From Winogradskyella sp. (GTDB lineage Bacteria > Bacteroidota > Bacteroidia > Flavobacteriales > Flavobacteriaceae), in NCBI RefSeq assembly GCF_028282165.1, contig NZ_JANQIM010000028.1:1-36204 (forward strand): a stretch of DNA of 36,204 nucleotides. The letters run 5' to 3'. Made by a program: the position numbers and the translations under genes. Of this stretch, positions 1 to 7,088 are shown piece by piece (the first letter of the stretch is position 1; each line of letters begins with the position of its first letter). The notes beneath the pieces were generated by a model that did no database searches, was not told the origin of the DNA, and was given only the letters and a program-made list of their open reading frames with translations.

Positions 1-237
1 AAAGGTTACAAGTTTGGAGTCAGCGCCACTGCCTCCAGTGGACACTACCCTTAAAAAGTTGTCATCGGCACCGTTGGGGCCGCCAGAGGCAACATTTTGA
101 TTGGGTAACGAAGATGAGTTCCCCTTGGTCCAGTTCTCAGTAGTAAAGTTCTCAAAATCATCTGTTTGATTCAAAGTAATTTGAGATATAGCTAAAAAAG
201 GTGAAAGTAGTAGACTAATTAAAATAGTTTTTTTCAT
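1..237 (-). CDS. Secreted protein, N-terminal part only (cut by window edge)
   Basis: An ATG at 237 on the minus strand opens a frame that runs to base 1 without a stop (79 codons). The first 18 or so residues form a signal peptide (MKK, a hydrophobic run, then AISQ). The mature part starts with a Gly/Ser/Asn-rich stretch containing DDFEN, NWTKG and GGPNGADDNF. In Flavobacteriia such N-termini occur on large secreted proteins with lectin- or jelly-roll-like domains and T9SS tails, but the diagnostic part lies outside the window. Function is not assigned. A TACATTTA element (one mismatch to TAnnTTTG, minus strand, 283-290) could be its promoter. Arms TTAGTTGTA (238-246) and TACAACTAA (312-320) could pair across the leader. 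Confidence 0.8.
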   Translation of the reverse strand, partial: MKKTILISLLLSPFLAISQITLNQTDDFENFTTENWTKGNSSSLPNQNVASGGPNGADDNFLRVVSTGGSGADSKLVTF

Positions 238-321
238 TTAGTTGTAGTTTATTGATTGTATTATGTTTTATAAAATAGCATATAAATGTAGGTATAAACA
301 TAATATTAATTTACAACTAAC

Positions 322-350
322 AACAAAAAATCCGCAATGACTGCGGATTT
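322..350 (-). terminator. Intrinsic terminator after the coiled-coil membrane protein
   Basis: Perfect 9-bp stem AAATCCGCA (328-336) with TGCGGATTT (342-350) and a 5-nt loop. Read on the minus strand it is followed by a run of six T, as expected for a factor-independent terminator of the gene ending at 398. Confidence 0.8.
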
Positions 351-397
351 GGTATTAATTCTATTTAGACTTCTATTGTGCTCAGTCTGACAATGTG

Positions 398-1024
398 TTA
401 TGCCTTATTCTTATTGATCTCGTCCTGTAGTTGGCGCCTTACTTTTTGCTCACGTTCTAAGGCTACGCGTCGGTGCTCCTCAAACTCGGTTTCGACCTCC
501 TCGAGTTTTAGTTTGGCGCCTTTAGTTAAAGCATTACTGTTTTTAAATTTAAAGATAAAGAGCAATAACAACGCAAAGAGCACCGCAATAATAGTCCACA
601 TAATGACATTATAGTTGGTTTTGCTGGTTTGCATACCTAATAAAGTCATATTGTTCTTTTCGGTATTGGTTTGGTCTAATGTAGTTTGCGTGTCGACGAG
701 TTTCGTTTTTAGGGTCGAAATTTCCTTAGCTTGCCCCTCAACCAAGGTTTTGGAATCTTCTAGATTTTTATAAGTGGTCTTTAGGGAATCTAAAACATTG
801 GATTTTAGCTTTAACAGCCAGGCTAGCTTTACGGCTTCGTAAGGTTGCCCATTGGTACCCTTAAAGTTACCTGACTTTCTAAAAACATATTCAAATTGGT
901 TATCTATGGAACCACTGTCTAGAGAATATAGATCTTTGGTATTAGCAGTATTGGTTTGGGCATTAATGGTGTGTAGGCTAAATGTAACTACAAGAGCTAC
1001 AGTGAGTTTGGCTAAGGTTTTCAT
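398..1024 (-). CDS. Conserved flavobacterial membrane protein with signal peptide and coiled coils (often misnamed tRNA (guanine-N1)-methyltransferase)
   Basis: The protein has 208 residues. I start it at the Met of MKTLAKL (ATG at 1024) because a clean signal peptide ending in INAQ follows; the upstream in-frame ATG at 1045 would add seven polar residues. After a short periplasmic part (about 22-80) comes a coiled coil (about 80-125), one membrane helix (about 140-160, IMWTIIAVLFALLLLFIF) and a charged cytoplasmic helix with EEFEEHRRVALEREQKVRRQ. From memory, close homologues in flavobacterial databases carry the name tRNA (guanine-N1)-methyltransferase. Nothing here looks like a TrmD SPOUT knot or any SAM-binding motif, so that name is almost certainly a propagated error. 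The true role is unknown; the shape suggests an envelope-spanning scaffold or sensor. Confidence 0.85.
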   Translation of the reverse strand: MKTLAKLTVALVVTFSLHTINAQTNTANTKDLYSLDSGSIDNQFEYVFRKSGNFKGTNGQPYEAVKLAWLLKLKSNVLDSLKTTYKNLEDSKTLVEGQAKEISTLKTKLVDTQTTLDQTNTEKNNMTLLGMQTSKTNYNVIMWTIIAVLFALLLLFIFKFKNSNALTKGAKLKLEEVETEFEEHRRVALEREQKVRRQLQDEINKNKA

Positions 1025-1095
1025 CCTCAATAATTTTGGTTGCATTAGATTAATTAGGTGCCAAGATAAGGATTTTATAAATAAATTATCAAAGC

Positions 1096-1125
1096 AAATA
1101 GCCCCACAATTAAGAGAGGCTATTT
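1096..1125 (-). terminator. Weak terminator-like hairpin after LVIVD lipoprotein gene
   Basis: 8-bp arms AAATAGCC (1096-1103) and GGCTATTT (1118-1125) with a 14-nt loop, 24 bases beyond the stop of the gene ending at 1149. The minus-strand T-run is only three bases, so termination would be inefficient; it could also sit in the leader of the next gene. Confidence 0.35.
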
Positions 1126-1148
1126 CATATACGAGTGTAAATATGAAT

Positions 1149-1892
1149 TTAGATGTTTATGGTGCTTAAATGGCTAATATTGTTAATATTATTATTGTTC
1201 AAACTGTATTGATACAAACCGTTATCACCTATGAGTACAATTATATCACTATTTATAATCACATCAAAAGCATCTACGTCTATTGATGTTACTAAGTTTG
1301 AATTTTCTGGATCGGATACATCAAAGACTTTTACTTCATCATCACAAACAAACAAATAATTACCATACAAACCTATCCCAATAGGTTGAACTAAATTTCT
1401 TGATGAGATTAAAATAGGATTTGTAACTTCTGTAACATCATAGATTTCCAAAACATTGATATCTATGCCACATCCAATATTGGTGTGTAAGGTAACGAAA
1501 GCGTGCGTATCGTTTGCAACGACAGGATCACAGGCTGTAAAGTGTTGCACATCGGAAAGGTAAGACGGCGTTTCTGGATTAGCTATGCTATAAATAAACA
1601 TACCGTTTCTAGAACCTATATATAGGTAGTTTCTGTAATTAAATAAGGTCTCAATATTAAAGCCAATAGGTACGGTATTCACTAAAACAGGTTGTTCATT
1701 ATTTACAATGCTAAATACATTAAGATTGCTATCGTCAACCACATATAAATAGTCTAGATAGATCGAGAATCTGGCTAAAGAGCCACCTTGTCCCGTTTCT
1801 GTAAATGAATTTGAAGAATCGTTTGAAGTACTATCAGAGCTACAGCCTAATAGCATCAATGCGAAAGTTAATATGGTATATATTTTTTTCAT
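1149..1892 (-). CDS. LVIVD-repeat beta-propeller-like lipoprotein
   Basis: 247 residues. The start is a lipoprotein signal with lipobox LLGC (Cys17) followed by a Ser/Asn/Asp-rich linker, then TGQGGSLARFSI. The rest is built of short beta repeats of the type YLYVVDDSNLNVFSI, YLYIGSRNGMFIYSI and YLFVCDDEVKVFDVSDPENS, which match the LVIVD repeat of beta-propeller-like surface proteins. It should be anchored in the outer membrane or periplasm by its lipidated Cys. No enzyme active site is visible and its ligand is unknown. It lies 90 bases downstream of a second lipoprotein gene with related repeats (1983-2498), probably in the same transcript. Confidence 0.8.
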   Translation of the reverse strand: MKKIYTILTFALMLLGCSSDSTSNDSSNSFTETGQGGSLARFSIYLDYLYVVDDSNLNVFSIVNNEQPVLVNTVPIGFNIETLFNYRNYLYIGSRNGMFIYSIANPETPSYLSDVQHFTACDPVVANDTHAFVTLHTNIGCGIDINVLEIYDVTEVTNPILISSRNLVQPIGIGLYGNYLFVCDDEVKVFDVSDPENSNLVTSIDVDAFDVIINSDIIVLIGDNGLYQYSLNNNNINNISHLSTINI

Positions 1893-1927
1893 ATGTTAAT
1901 ATGTTTTGTTTAAAGTTGATGCAATTC

Positions 1928-1968
1928 GCCAATGATAATCTTGGGGGTATTAATCAATTATTATTGGC
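1928..1968 (-). other. Intercistronic hairpin between the two lipoprotein genes
   Basis: Arms GCCAATGATAAT (1928-1939) and ATTATTATTGGC (1957-1968) form a 12-bp stem with one G-T wobble around a 17-nt loop. There is no T-run on the minus strand, so it does not look like a terminator. RNA processing, differential stability of the two cistrons or a protein-binding site are possible. Confidence 0.4.
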
Positions 1969-1982
1969 TCATTTCATAGTTA

Positions 1983-2498
1983 TTAATCTGCAAGTTGCCA
2001 GTCTATTACAATTTCGTTATCCTCAACAGGGTAATAAAATGGCCCTTCTGGTGTCCATATTTGAGGAAATACATTTTCTAAGCGTTTGGTCAGCGTTAAG
2101 GTTTCTGAAGTTTCGTCAATTTTAAAAGCGATGAGGTCTCTGGCATTATTGGCATAAAACACATCGTTTTTAATACTTAAATCCGAAGACCCCAATACGT
2201 TAATAAAACCAATATTTGAAGGATTTGTTGGATCGGAATTATTAATGATATGAAACCCTTTATTGACCTCATTGATAAAGATGAAATTGCCCTTTACATA
2301 GATTTTTCCCGAGTTCACTATAGGTTTTGGTGCGCTTTCTAAAACCGTAGTGTTTTCAAATTCGGAGCGTTGCATAATTACTGGTTCATAGGAATTTTGA
2401 GGTAAATCCACGATAATGTCATCGTCATTTCCCCATCCAATACAAGATTGAAGATAGAGGGGAAGCGTTACTAGAAGTAACAGAGAATATTTTTTCAT
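1983..2498 (-). CDS. Conserved lipoprotein paired with the LVIVD-repeat protein
   Basis: 171 residues from the ATG at 2498 (MKKYSLLLL). An open frame extends upstream to 2591, but this Met begins a proper lipoprotein signal with lipobox LQSC (Cys19), so I use it. The mature protein has an Asp-rich stretch after GWGNDDD and then three repeat-like strands (KIYVKGNFIFINEVNKGFHI, LSIKNDVFYANNARDLIAF) resembling the beta repeats of the downstream neighbour. It is shorter than a full propeller. Both genes have their own lipobox, so this is a pair rather than one gene broken by a frameshift. Function unknown; surface or periplasmic scaffold is an inference. Confidence 0.75.
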   Translation of the reverse strand: MKKYSLLLLVTLPLYLQSCIGWGNDDDIIVDLPQNSYEPVIMQRSEFENTTVLESAPKPIVNSGKIYVKGNFIFINEVNKGFHIINNSDPTNPSNIGFINVLGSSDLSIKNDVFYANNARDLIAFKIDETSETLTLTKRLENVFPQIWTPEGPFYYPVEDNEIVIDWQLAD

Positions 2499-2590
2499 AG
2501 GTGATCGATTTAGTTCTGTAAGTAGATGTAGAAACCAAATAAAGGTTGCGTTGAAAATAATTTGATTTTTCAACATCTCGGCTATAAACA

Positions 2591-2620
2591 AAAAAAATCT
2601 TGCCCTAAGACAAGATTTTT
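2591..2620 (-). terminator. Intrinsic terminator after GAPDH
   Basis: 10-bp stem AAAAATCTTG (2593-2602) with CAAGATTTTT (2611-2620) and an 8-nt loop. On the minus strand it ends in a run of seven T, 22 bases past the GAPDH stop codon. Confidence 0.8.
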
Positions 2621-2641
2621 ATTTTCCTTTTTCAGTACATT

Positions 2642-4090
2642 CTAATAGTAAGCGTAACGCCTTACTTTAGAAATATATTTTGCCAGTCTAATTACCTGAT
2701 GGCTGTAGCCGTACTCATTGTCGTACCAAATGTACAGAATTACATTTTTACCGTCACCTCTCACGATGGTCGCTTTACTGTCATAGATTGAAGGCGCAGA
2801 GCTACCAACAATATCGCTAGAGACTAATTCATCGCTCATTTCGTATTTAATTTGCTCAACCAAATCACCTTCAAGCGCATACTTTTTCATAATGGTATTG
2901 ATGCTTTCTACTGAGGCTTTTTTATCTAGTTCTAAGTTTAATATAGCAAGAGAGCCATTGGGAACAGGTACCCGAATAGCATTAGAGGTCAACTTTCCTT
3001 CTAATGATGGTAGTGCCTTACTTACCGCTTTTCCTGCTCCTGTTTCTGTAATAACCATATTTAAACCTGCTGCTCTTCCACGTCTGTATTTTTTATGGAA
3101 GTTATCCACCAAGTTTTGATCGTTGGTGTATGCATGGATGGTTTCTAAATGGCCAGACTTTACACCAAACGAATCCTCTATGGCTTTTAAAACTGGGGTG
3201 ATGGCATTAGTTGTACAAGATGCTGCTGAAAAGATTTTAACTTCATCAGGATTGTGTTCTAAGTGGTTAACACCATGTACAATATTTGGGACTCCCTTTC
3301 CTGGTGCGGTCAATAACACTTTATCCACCCCTTTTGCTTTTAAGTGCCTACCTAAGGACTTTTCATCCCTAAAGGCGCCAGTATTGTCAATAACCAAAGC
3401 ATTACTAATACCATATTTGGTATAGTCGATAGTTTCTGGAGCATTGGCAGAGATAACACTAACGGTTGTGCCATTAATGATGAGTGCACTATTTTTTGTA
3501 TCAACACTTACCATACCAGAGAAATCTCCATGTACGGAATCATTCCTTAAAAGAGAAGCGCGTTTTTCTAAAACAGTTTCATTGATTTCGCCACGAGTAA
3601 CGATGGCTCTCAATCGCAGTTGGTTGCCTTTACCTGTGCGTGTCATTAATTCACGTGCCACCAAACGTCCTATTCTACCAAAGCCATAAAGAATTACATC
3701 TTTTGGTTCGATATCTCTCGGTTTTTTTGCGTCTTTGAGTTTGGCTGCAACAAAAGCAGTAGCATTATCGTATTTTTTATCTTCTAGATGATACTCGTAG
3801 GTCAACTTTCCGATGTCTAACTTGGCAGGTTGCAAGTTTAACTTTTTGATGGCCTGAGCAATCTCAACAGAATCAAAAATAGAGATTGGCTTTTGAACAA
3901 ATTCGCCTGCATATTCGTGCAAGTTCAGAATCTCGCTCACTTTCATGTCGATCAATTGATTTCTGAACAGAACAAGTTCAACAGAATCGTCATACCAAAG
4001 ATCGCTTACTGTTTTAATAAATTCGACCGTAGCTCTGCGACGATCTGCTTGAAACGCTAACTCTTTTTCGTAAGTGTCGTTAAAACCCAT
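2642..4090 (-). CDS. gap: Glyceraldehyde-3-phosphate dehydrogenase, long form with N-terminal extension
   Basis: Interconverts glyceraldehyde-3-phosphate and 1,3-bisphosphoglycerate in the cytosol. The protein has 482 residues, about 145 more than classical GapA. The Rossmann motif GFGRIGR is at 136-142, the catalytic Cys at 292 in SCTTN, the catalytic His at 319 in ETIHAYT, then RRGRAAG and the C-terminal WYDNEYGYSHQ. Residues 1-130 are a helical extension without a motif I recognise; long GAPDHs of this type occur in other Bacteroidota and some Vibrio. After the second Rossmann strand, where NAD-specific enzymes carry a conserved Asp, this protein has RAIVTRGEIN, so cofactor preference may differ. 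Apparently monocistronic: its own -7 element (4125-4132) and a terminator. It may be one of two GAPDH copies in the genome, which cannot be tested here. Confidence 0.93.
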   Translation of the reverse strand: MGFNDTYEKELAFQADRRRATVEFIKTVSDLWYDDSVELVLFRNQLIDMKVSEILNLHEYAGEFVQKPISIFDSVEIAQAIKKLNLQPAKLDIGKLTYEYHLEDKKYDNATAFVAAKLKDAKKPRDIEPKDVILYGFGRIGRLVARELMTRTGKGNQLRLRAIVTRGEINETVLEKRASLLRNDSVHGDFSGMVSVDTKNSALIINGTTVSVISANAPETIDYTKYGISNALVIDNTGAFRDEKSLGRHLKAKGVDKVLLTAPGKGVPNIVHGVNHLEHNPDEVKIFSAASCTTNAITPVLKAIEDSFGVKSGHLETIHAYTNDQNLVDNFHKKYRRGRAAGLNMVITETGAGKAVSKALPSLEGKLTSNAIRVPVPNGSLAILNLELDKKASVESINTIMKKYALEGDLVEQIKYEMSDELVSSDIVGSSAPSIYDSKATIVRGDGKNVILYIWYDNEYGYSHQVIRLAKYISKVRRYAYY

Positions 4091-4124
4091 TTTTGTTTTG
4101 ATTTAGTGGTTTTTAAATTCGCCG

Positions 4125-4132
4125 CAAAAATA
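4125..4132 (-). promoter_or_regulatory. -7 element of the GAPDH promoter
   Basis: Minus-strand TATTTTTG matches the Bacteroidota sigma-70 consensus TAnnTTTG exactly, 35 bases before the ATG at 4090. No TTG sits at the usual upstream spacing, so only the -7 half is supported. Confidence 0.55.
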
Positions 4133-4170
4133 CATATTTCAAACGTTTTCGTAACGCTTTTTACCGAAAA

Positions 4171-4204
4171 TAAAAACCCTTCAAAGAATTGCACTTTGAA
4201 GGGT
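4171..4204 (-). terminator. Intrinsic terminator after htrA
   Basis: Perfect 11-bp stem ACCCTTCAAAG (4176-4186) with CTTTGAAGGGT (4194-4204) and a 7-nt loop, followed on the minus strand by TTTTTA. It lies 26 bases beyond the htrA stop. Confidence 0.85.
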
Positions 4205-4229
4205 GGTTTCTACCTATTTAAGTTGAGTT

Positions 4230-5636
4230 TTATCTAAAATTATAAACGACTTTTTCACCTTCACTATTAATAACTTCAATTTGAAGTGGTTCGTTATAGT
4301 TTCGGGTTTTTATGGCATTTTGGGCATCATCGACCGAATATAGTTTTTTGCCATTAATTCTTGTGATAATATTCCCTTCTTCTATACCTTCTTTGTTCCA
4401 ATAAGGTTTGTAATTTTCATCAAATTCCGAAATCTTTACACCGTAACTTGCGCCAAACTTCTCTAAATCCTTTTCGGAAGCATTCTTCACGAAACCAATA
4501 GTTTCAATAATTGTGGTTGAAGGACGCAATAATGTAACAGGAAGAATTTCTTCATTTCCATTTCTTATCAAAGTGACATTTACAATATCATCAGGACTTT
4601 TTGTTTTTAAATAACCTGATAGATCAGAAAATTTGTTGATTTCTACATTATCTATCTTCTTAATTATGTCACCAGATTTTATCCCGGCTTTTTCAGCACC
4701 AGTATCCTCAGTAACTTCACTTACATAAAAACCTTCGGTAATATCTGTTCCCAACTGTTCAGCTGATTTACTATTAAGTGTGCCTCCCACCACACCAAGA
4801 ATACCATTTTGTACATTACCATACTCCATGATGTCATTCACTATTTTCCGCGCAATGTTGCTAGGTACGGCAAAAGAATAACCAATATAAGAACCATCAC
4901 GCGATGAGATGGCTGTATTAATGCCTATTAAATCTCCATTGGTATTCACCAAAGCTCCTCCGGAGTTTCCAGGATTTACAGCGGCATCAGTTTGTATAAA
5001 GGATTGTGTGTTTCTACCGCTTAAGTCTCTCGACTTTGCACTAATAATTCCCGCAGTAACCGTAGAGTTTAAATTAAAGGGATTACCTACTGCCAAAACC
5101 CATTCACCGATTTTTGCACTATCAGAATCACCAAATGCCAAGAAGGGTAGATCCTCGTCAGTTTCAATTTTGATTAAGGCAATATCGGTGGCCTCATCGG
5201 TACCTACAAGTTCGGCCATGTACGATTTATTATTATTCAGGGTAATACTAATTTCATTAGCATTTTGTATCACGTGGTTATTGGTAACAATATAACCTGT
5301 AGGAGATATAATTACACCACTTCCAGTGCCAACCTGTGCACGTTGTGAGCTACGACCAAAAAACAAATCCTGCATGGTCATAGGTGCTGAAACTATAGCT
5401 GTATTTTTTACATGCACAACGGCATCTATAGTTTTTTCTGCAGCTTCAACGAAACTTGGTGCGTCATAAGATGAATCGTTCGAAATTGTATTTGTAGGGA
5501 CATAAATTGGTAAATCAGAAACTTGTTCTACAGCCAATTCCTCTGTCTTTTTTTCTTCGACAAAAAGTTTGTATCCACCTAAAGTTAATAGACCACCCAA
5601 AGCTGAAACACATACTAGAGTTAGGATCTTCTTCAT
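4230..5636 (-). CDS. htrA: HtrA/Deg-family periplasmic serine protease-chaperone
   Basis: 468 residues. Residues 1-25 form an N-terminal membrane anchor or signal (ILTLVCVSALGGLLTLGGYKLF). The trypsin-like domain (about 55-260) carries the triad His121 in TNNHVI, Asp151 in TDIALIKI and Ser225 in GNSGGAL. Two PDZ domains follow: the first about 270-370 (GIKSGDIIKKIDNVEI), the second about 385-468 (GIEEGNIITRINGKKL). This is the full DegP/DegQ architecture, used to degrade or refold damaged envelope proteins. The gene is divergent from dapF. The shared intergenic region holds four phased TTTAAC repeats (5706-5745), and a near-consensus minus-strand -7 element TAAATTTA lies at 5672-5679, which suggests control by a stress-responsive regulator. 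Confidence 0.94.
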   Translation of the reverse strand: MKKILTLVCVSALGGLLTLGGYKLFVEEKKTEELAVEQVSDLPIYVPTNTISNDSSYDAPSFVEAAEKTIDAVVHVKNTAIVSAPMTMQDLFFGRSSQRAQVGTGSGVIISPTGYIVTNNHVIQNANEISITLNNNKSYMAELVGTDEATDIALIKIETDEDLPFLAFGDSDSAKIGEWVLAVGNPFNLNSTVTAGIISAKSRDLSGRNTQSFIQTDAAVNPGNSGGALVNTNGDLIGINTAISSRDGSYIGYSFAVPSNIARKIVNDIMEYGNVQNGILGVVGGTLNSKSAEQLGTDITEGFYVSEVTEDTGAEKAGIKSGDIIKKIDNVEINKFSDLSGYLKTKSPDDIVNVTLIRNGNEEILPVTLLRPSTTIIETIGFVKNASEKDLEKFGASYGVKISEFDENYKPYWNKEGIEEGNIITRINGKKLYSVDDAQNAIKTRNYNEPLQIEVINSEGEKVVYNFR

Positions 5637-5705
5637 AATTTTTCAGAATTTAAGTTCAACTGTTTAACGTTTAAATTTAGAGATTTATTGAATTTCATTT
5701 TCTAT

Positions 5706-5745
5706 TTTAACGACTATTTAACGCCAACTTTAACTGCGTTTTAAC
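5706..5745. promoter_or_regulatory. Four TTTAAC direct repeats phased at 11-12 bp, probable regulator binding array
   Basis: TTTAAC occurs at 5706-5711, 5717-5722, 5729-5734 and 5740-5745, with spacers of 5, 6 and 5 bases, so all copies face the same side of the helix. The array ends 25 bp before the dapF -7 element (5771-5778) and 26 bp from the putative htrA -7 element (5672-5679). Tandem direct repeats with an 11-bp period are typical of OmpR/PhoB-family response regulators. A fifth copy, at 5663-5668, is out of the array. The cognate regulator is not in the window. Confidence 0.55.
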
Positions 5746-5770
5746 ACCTCATTTTACAGGCTATTATTCT

Positions 5771-5778
5771 TATATTTG
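5771..5778 (+). promoter_or_regulatory. -7 element of the dapF promoter
   Basis: TATATTTG, an exact TAnnTTTG match. Transcription would start near 5784-5786, only a few bases before the ATG at 5788, giving an almost leaderless message. This is also why I reject the upstream TTG at 5776 as the dapF start. Confidence 0.6.
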
Positions 5779-5787
5779 CCTGTAAAT

Positions 5788-6567
5788 ATGGCAATGACAT
5801 TTTATAAATATCAAGGTACTGGTAACGACTTCATCATCGTTGACAATCGTTTACAGAAAATCAGCAAAAATAATACCAAGCGTATTGCGGAATTGTGTGA
5901 CAGACGTTTTGGCATTGGAGCCGACGGATTCATTCTTTTGGAAAATGACAAAGATTCCGATTTTAAGATGGTCTATTTTAATGCAGACGGTAATGAGAGC
6001 AGTATGTGTGGTAATGGCGGGCGTTGTATTACAGCTTTTGCGAAGTATCTCGGAATTATTGACAATGAAGCCATTTTCAACGCTATAGATGGCTTGCATA
6101 AAGCCAAAATTGAAGATCATACTGTGCATCTTCATATGAACGATATAACCAAAATTGACGTTTTTGACAGACATCTTTTTCTAGATACAGGCTCTCCTCA
6201 TCATGTGGAGATGGTTAACGATGTTAAAGCCTATAATGTAAAAGAAATGGGCTCTAAAATTAGATATGGATCGCCCTACGGTAAAGCTGGCAGTAATGTG
6301 AATTTTGTTGAGCAAGTTTCTGAGAACATATTTGCCGTAAGAACTTACGAACGTGGTGTAGAAGATGAAACACTATCTTGTGGCACTGGGGTTACTGCCG
6401 TTGCTATAGCTATGCATAAAGGTAACAAGACTAAAGCAAATGAAGTGGATTTAAAAACACCTGGAGGTGATTTACGGGTAACTTTTGAAGAACATGATGA
6501 TGGTTATAAAAATGTTTGGCTTATTGGGCCTGCAGTACAAGTTTATAAAGGTGAAATAGAATGGTAA
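5788..6567 (+). CDS. dapF: Diaminopimelate epimerase
   Basis: Converts LL- to meso-diaminopimelate for lysine and peptidoglycan synthesis. 259 residues from the ATG at 5788; the ATG at 5794 (MTFYKYQG) is an equally plausible start. The two catalytic cysteines are Cys74 in MCGNGGRC and Cys198 in SCGTGVTA, acting as the acid-base pair of this cofactor-independent racemase family. The N-terminal FYKYQGTGNDF and the RFGIGADGF segment are family hallmarks. It heads a plus-strand operon: the next gene starts inside its last codons (7-nt overlap at 6561). With mltG and the lysozyme-fold gene downstream it forms a cell-wall cluster. Confidence 0.96.
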   Translation: MAMTFYKYQGTGNDFIIVDNRLQKISKNNTKRIAELCDRRFGIGADGFILLENDKDSDFKMVYFNADGNESSMCGNGGRCITAFAKYLGIIDNEAIFNAIDGLHKAKIEDHTVHLHMNDITKIDVFDRHLFLDTGSPHHVEMVNDVKAYNVKEMGSKIRYGSPYGKAGSNVNFVEQVSENIFAVRTYERGVEDETLSCGTGVTAVAIAMHKGNKTKANEVDLKTPGGDLRVTFEEHDDGYKNVWLIGPAVQVYKGEIEW

Positions 6568-7085
6568 CACTTAAAGGTAAACATATTTATTTACGGGCCT
6601 TGGAGCCAGAAGATTTGGATTTTGTTTACCAAGTTGAAAATGATATGGCATTATGGCAATTGAGCGACACACAAACACCGTATTCCAGATTTTTGATTAA
6701 ACAATATCTCGAAAATGCAAAGCAGGATATTTTTGAGGCCAAACAGCTGCGCTTAGCTATTTGTAATAACGACAACAATACCATTGGACTAATCGACGTT
6801 TTTGATTTTGATGTCAAGAATAAGCGTGCTGGGATTGGTATTTTAATTAAGGAAGCACCCAACAGAAATCAAGGTTATGGTAAGGAAGCTCTGAAGCTTT
6901 TAGTCGATTACTGTTTTAAAGTGCTTCATTTGCATCAGGTGTATGCCAATATTTCAGAAGACAATCAAGCGAGTTTAAAATTGTTTGAAAGTAATGGTTT
7001 TGAAAAGATCGGATTAAAAAAAGATTGGAGTTTTGATGGGAAGGCATTTTCAAACGAATTTATTTTACAGCGTATTAACAATTAG
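6561..7085 (+). CDS. GNAT-family N-acetyltransferase (RimJ/RimL/SpeG-like)
   Basis: 174 residues, a single GNAT domain. The opening LKGKHIYLRALEPEDLDFVY is typical of the RimJ/RimL/SpeG branch, and the acetyl-CoA pyrophosphate loop is RNQGYGKEAL at 102-110. The C-terminal part has YANISEDNQASLKLFESNGF, the usual beta-alpha motif B. The acceptor could be a protein N-terminus, a polyamine or another small amine; the sequence does not decide. The ATG at 6561 overlaps dapF by 7 bases and the stop lies 3 bases before mltG, so it is translationally coupled to both. Confidence 0.88.
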   Translation: MVTLKGKHIYLRALEPEDLDFVYQVENDMALWQLSDTQTPYSRFLIKQYLENAKQDIFEAKQLRLAICNNDNNTIGLIDVFDFDVKNKRAGIGILIKEAPNRNQGYGKEALKLLVDYCFKVLHLHQVYANISEDNQASLKLFESNGFEKIGLKKDWSFDGKAFSNEFILQRINN

Positions 7086-7088
7086 TAT

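Noticed and set aside
852..1169. Plus-strand open frame opposite the coiled-coil membrane protein
   Set aside because: It is a shadow of the minus-strand gene, with no recognisable domain and no promoter.
1983..2591. Longer start of the second lipoprotein at 2591
   Set aside because: It would add 31 residues ahead of a complete lipoprotein signal, and part of the added sequence runs into the GAPDH terminator.
3102..3111. TTATCCACC, a near DnaA box
   Set aside because: It is an isolated match inside the GAPDH coding sequence.
3123..3689. Plus-strand open frames inside the GAPDH and HtrA genes
   Set aside because: They are antisense shadows of strongly supported coding regions; the translations resemble no family.
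5776..5787. TTG at 5776 as the dapF start
   Set aside because: It overlaps the -7 element at 5771-5778 and would add non-conserved residues before the family N-terminus.
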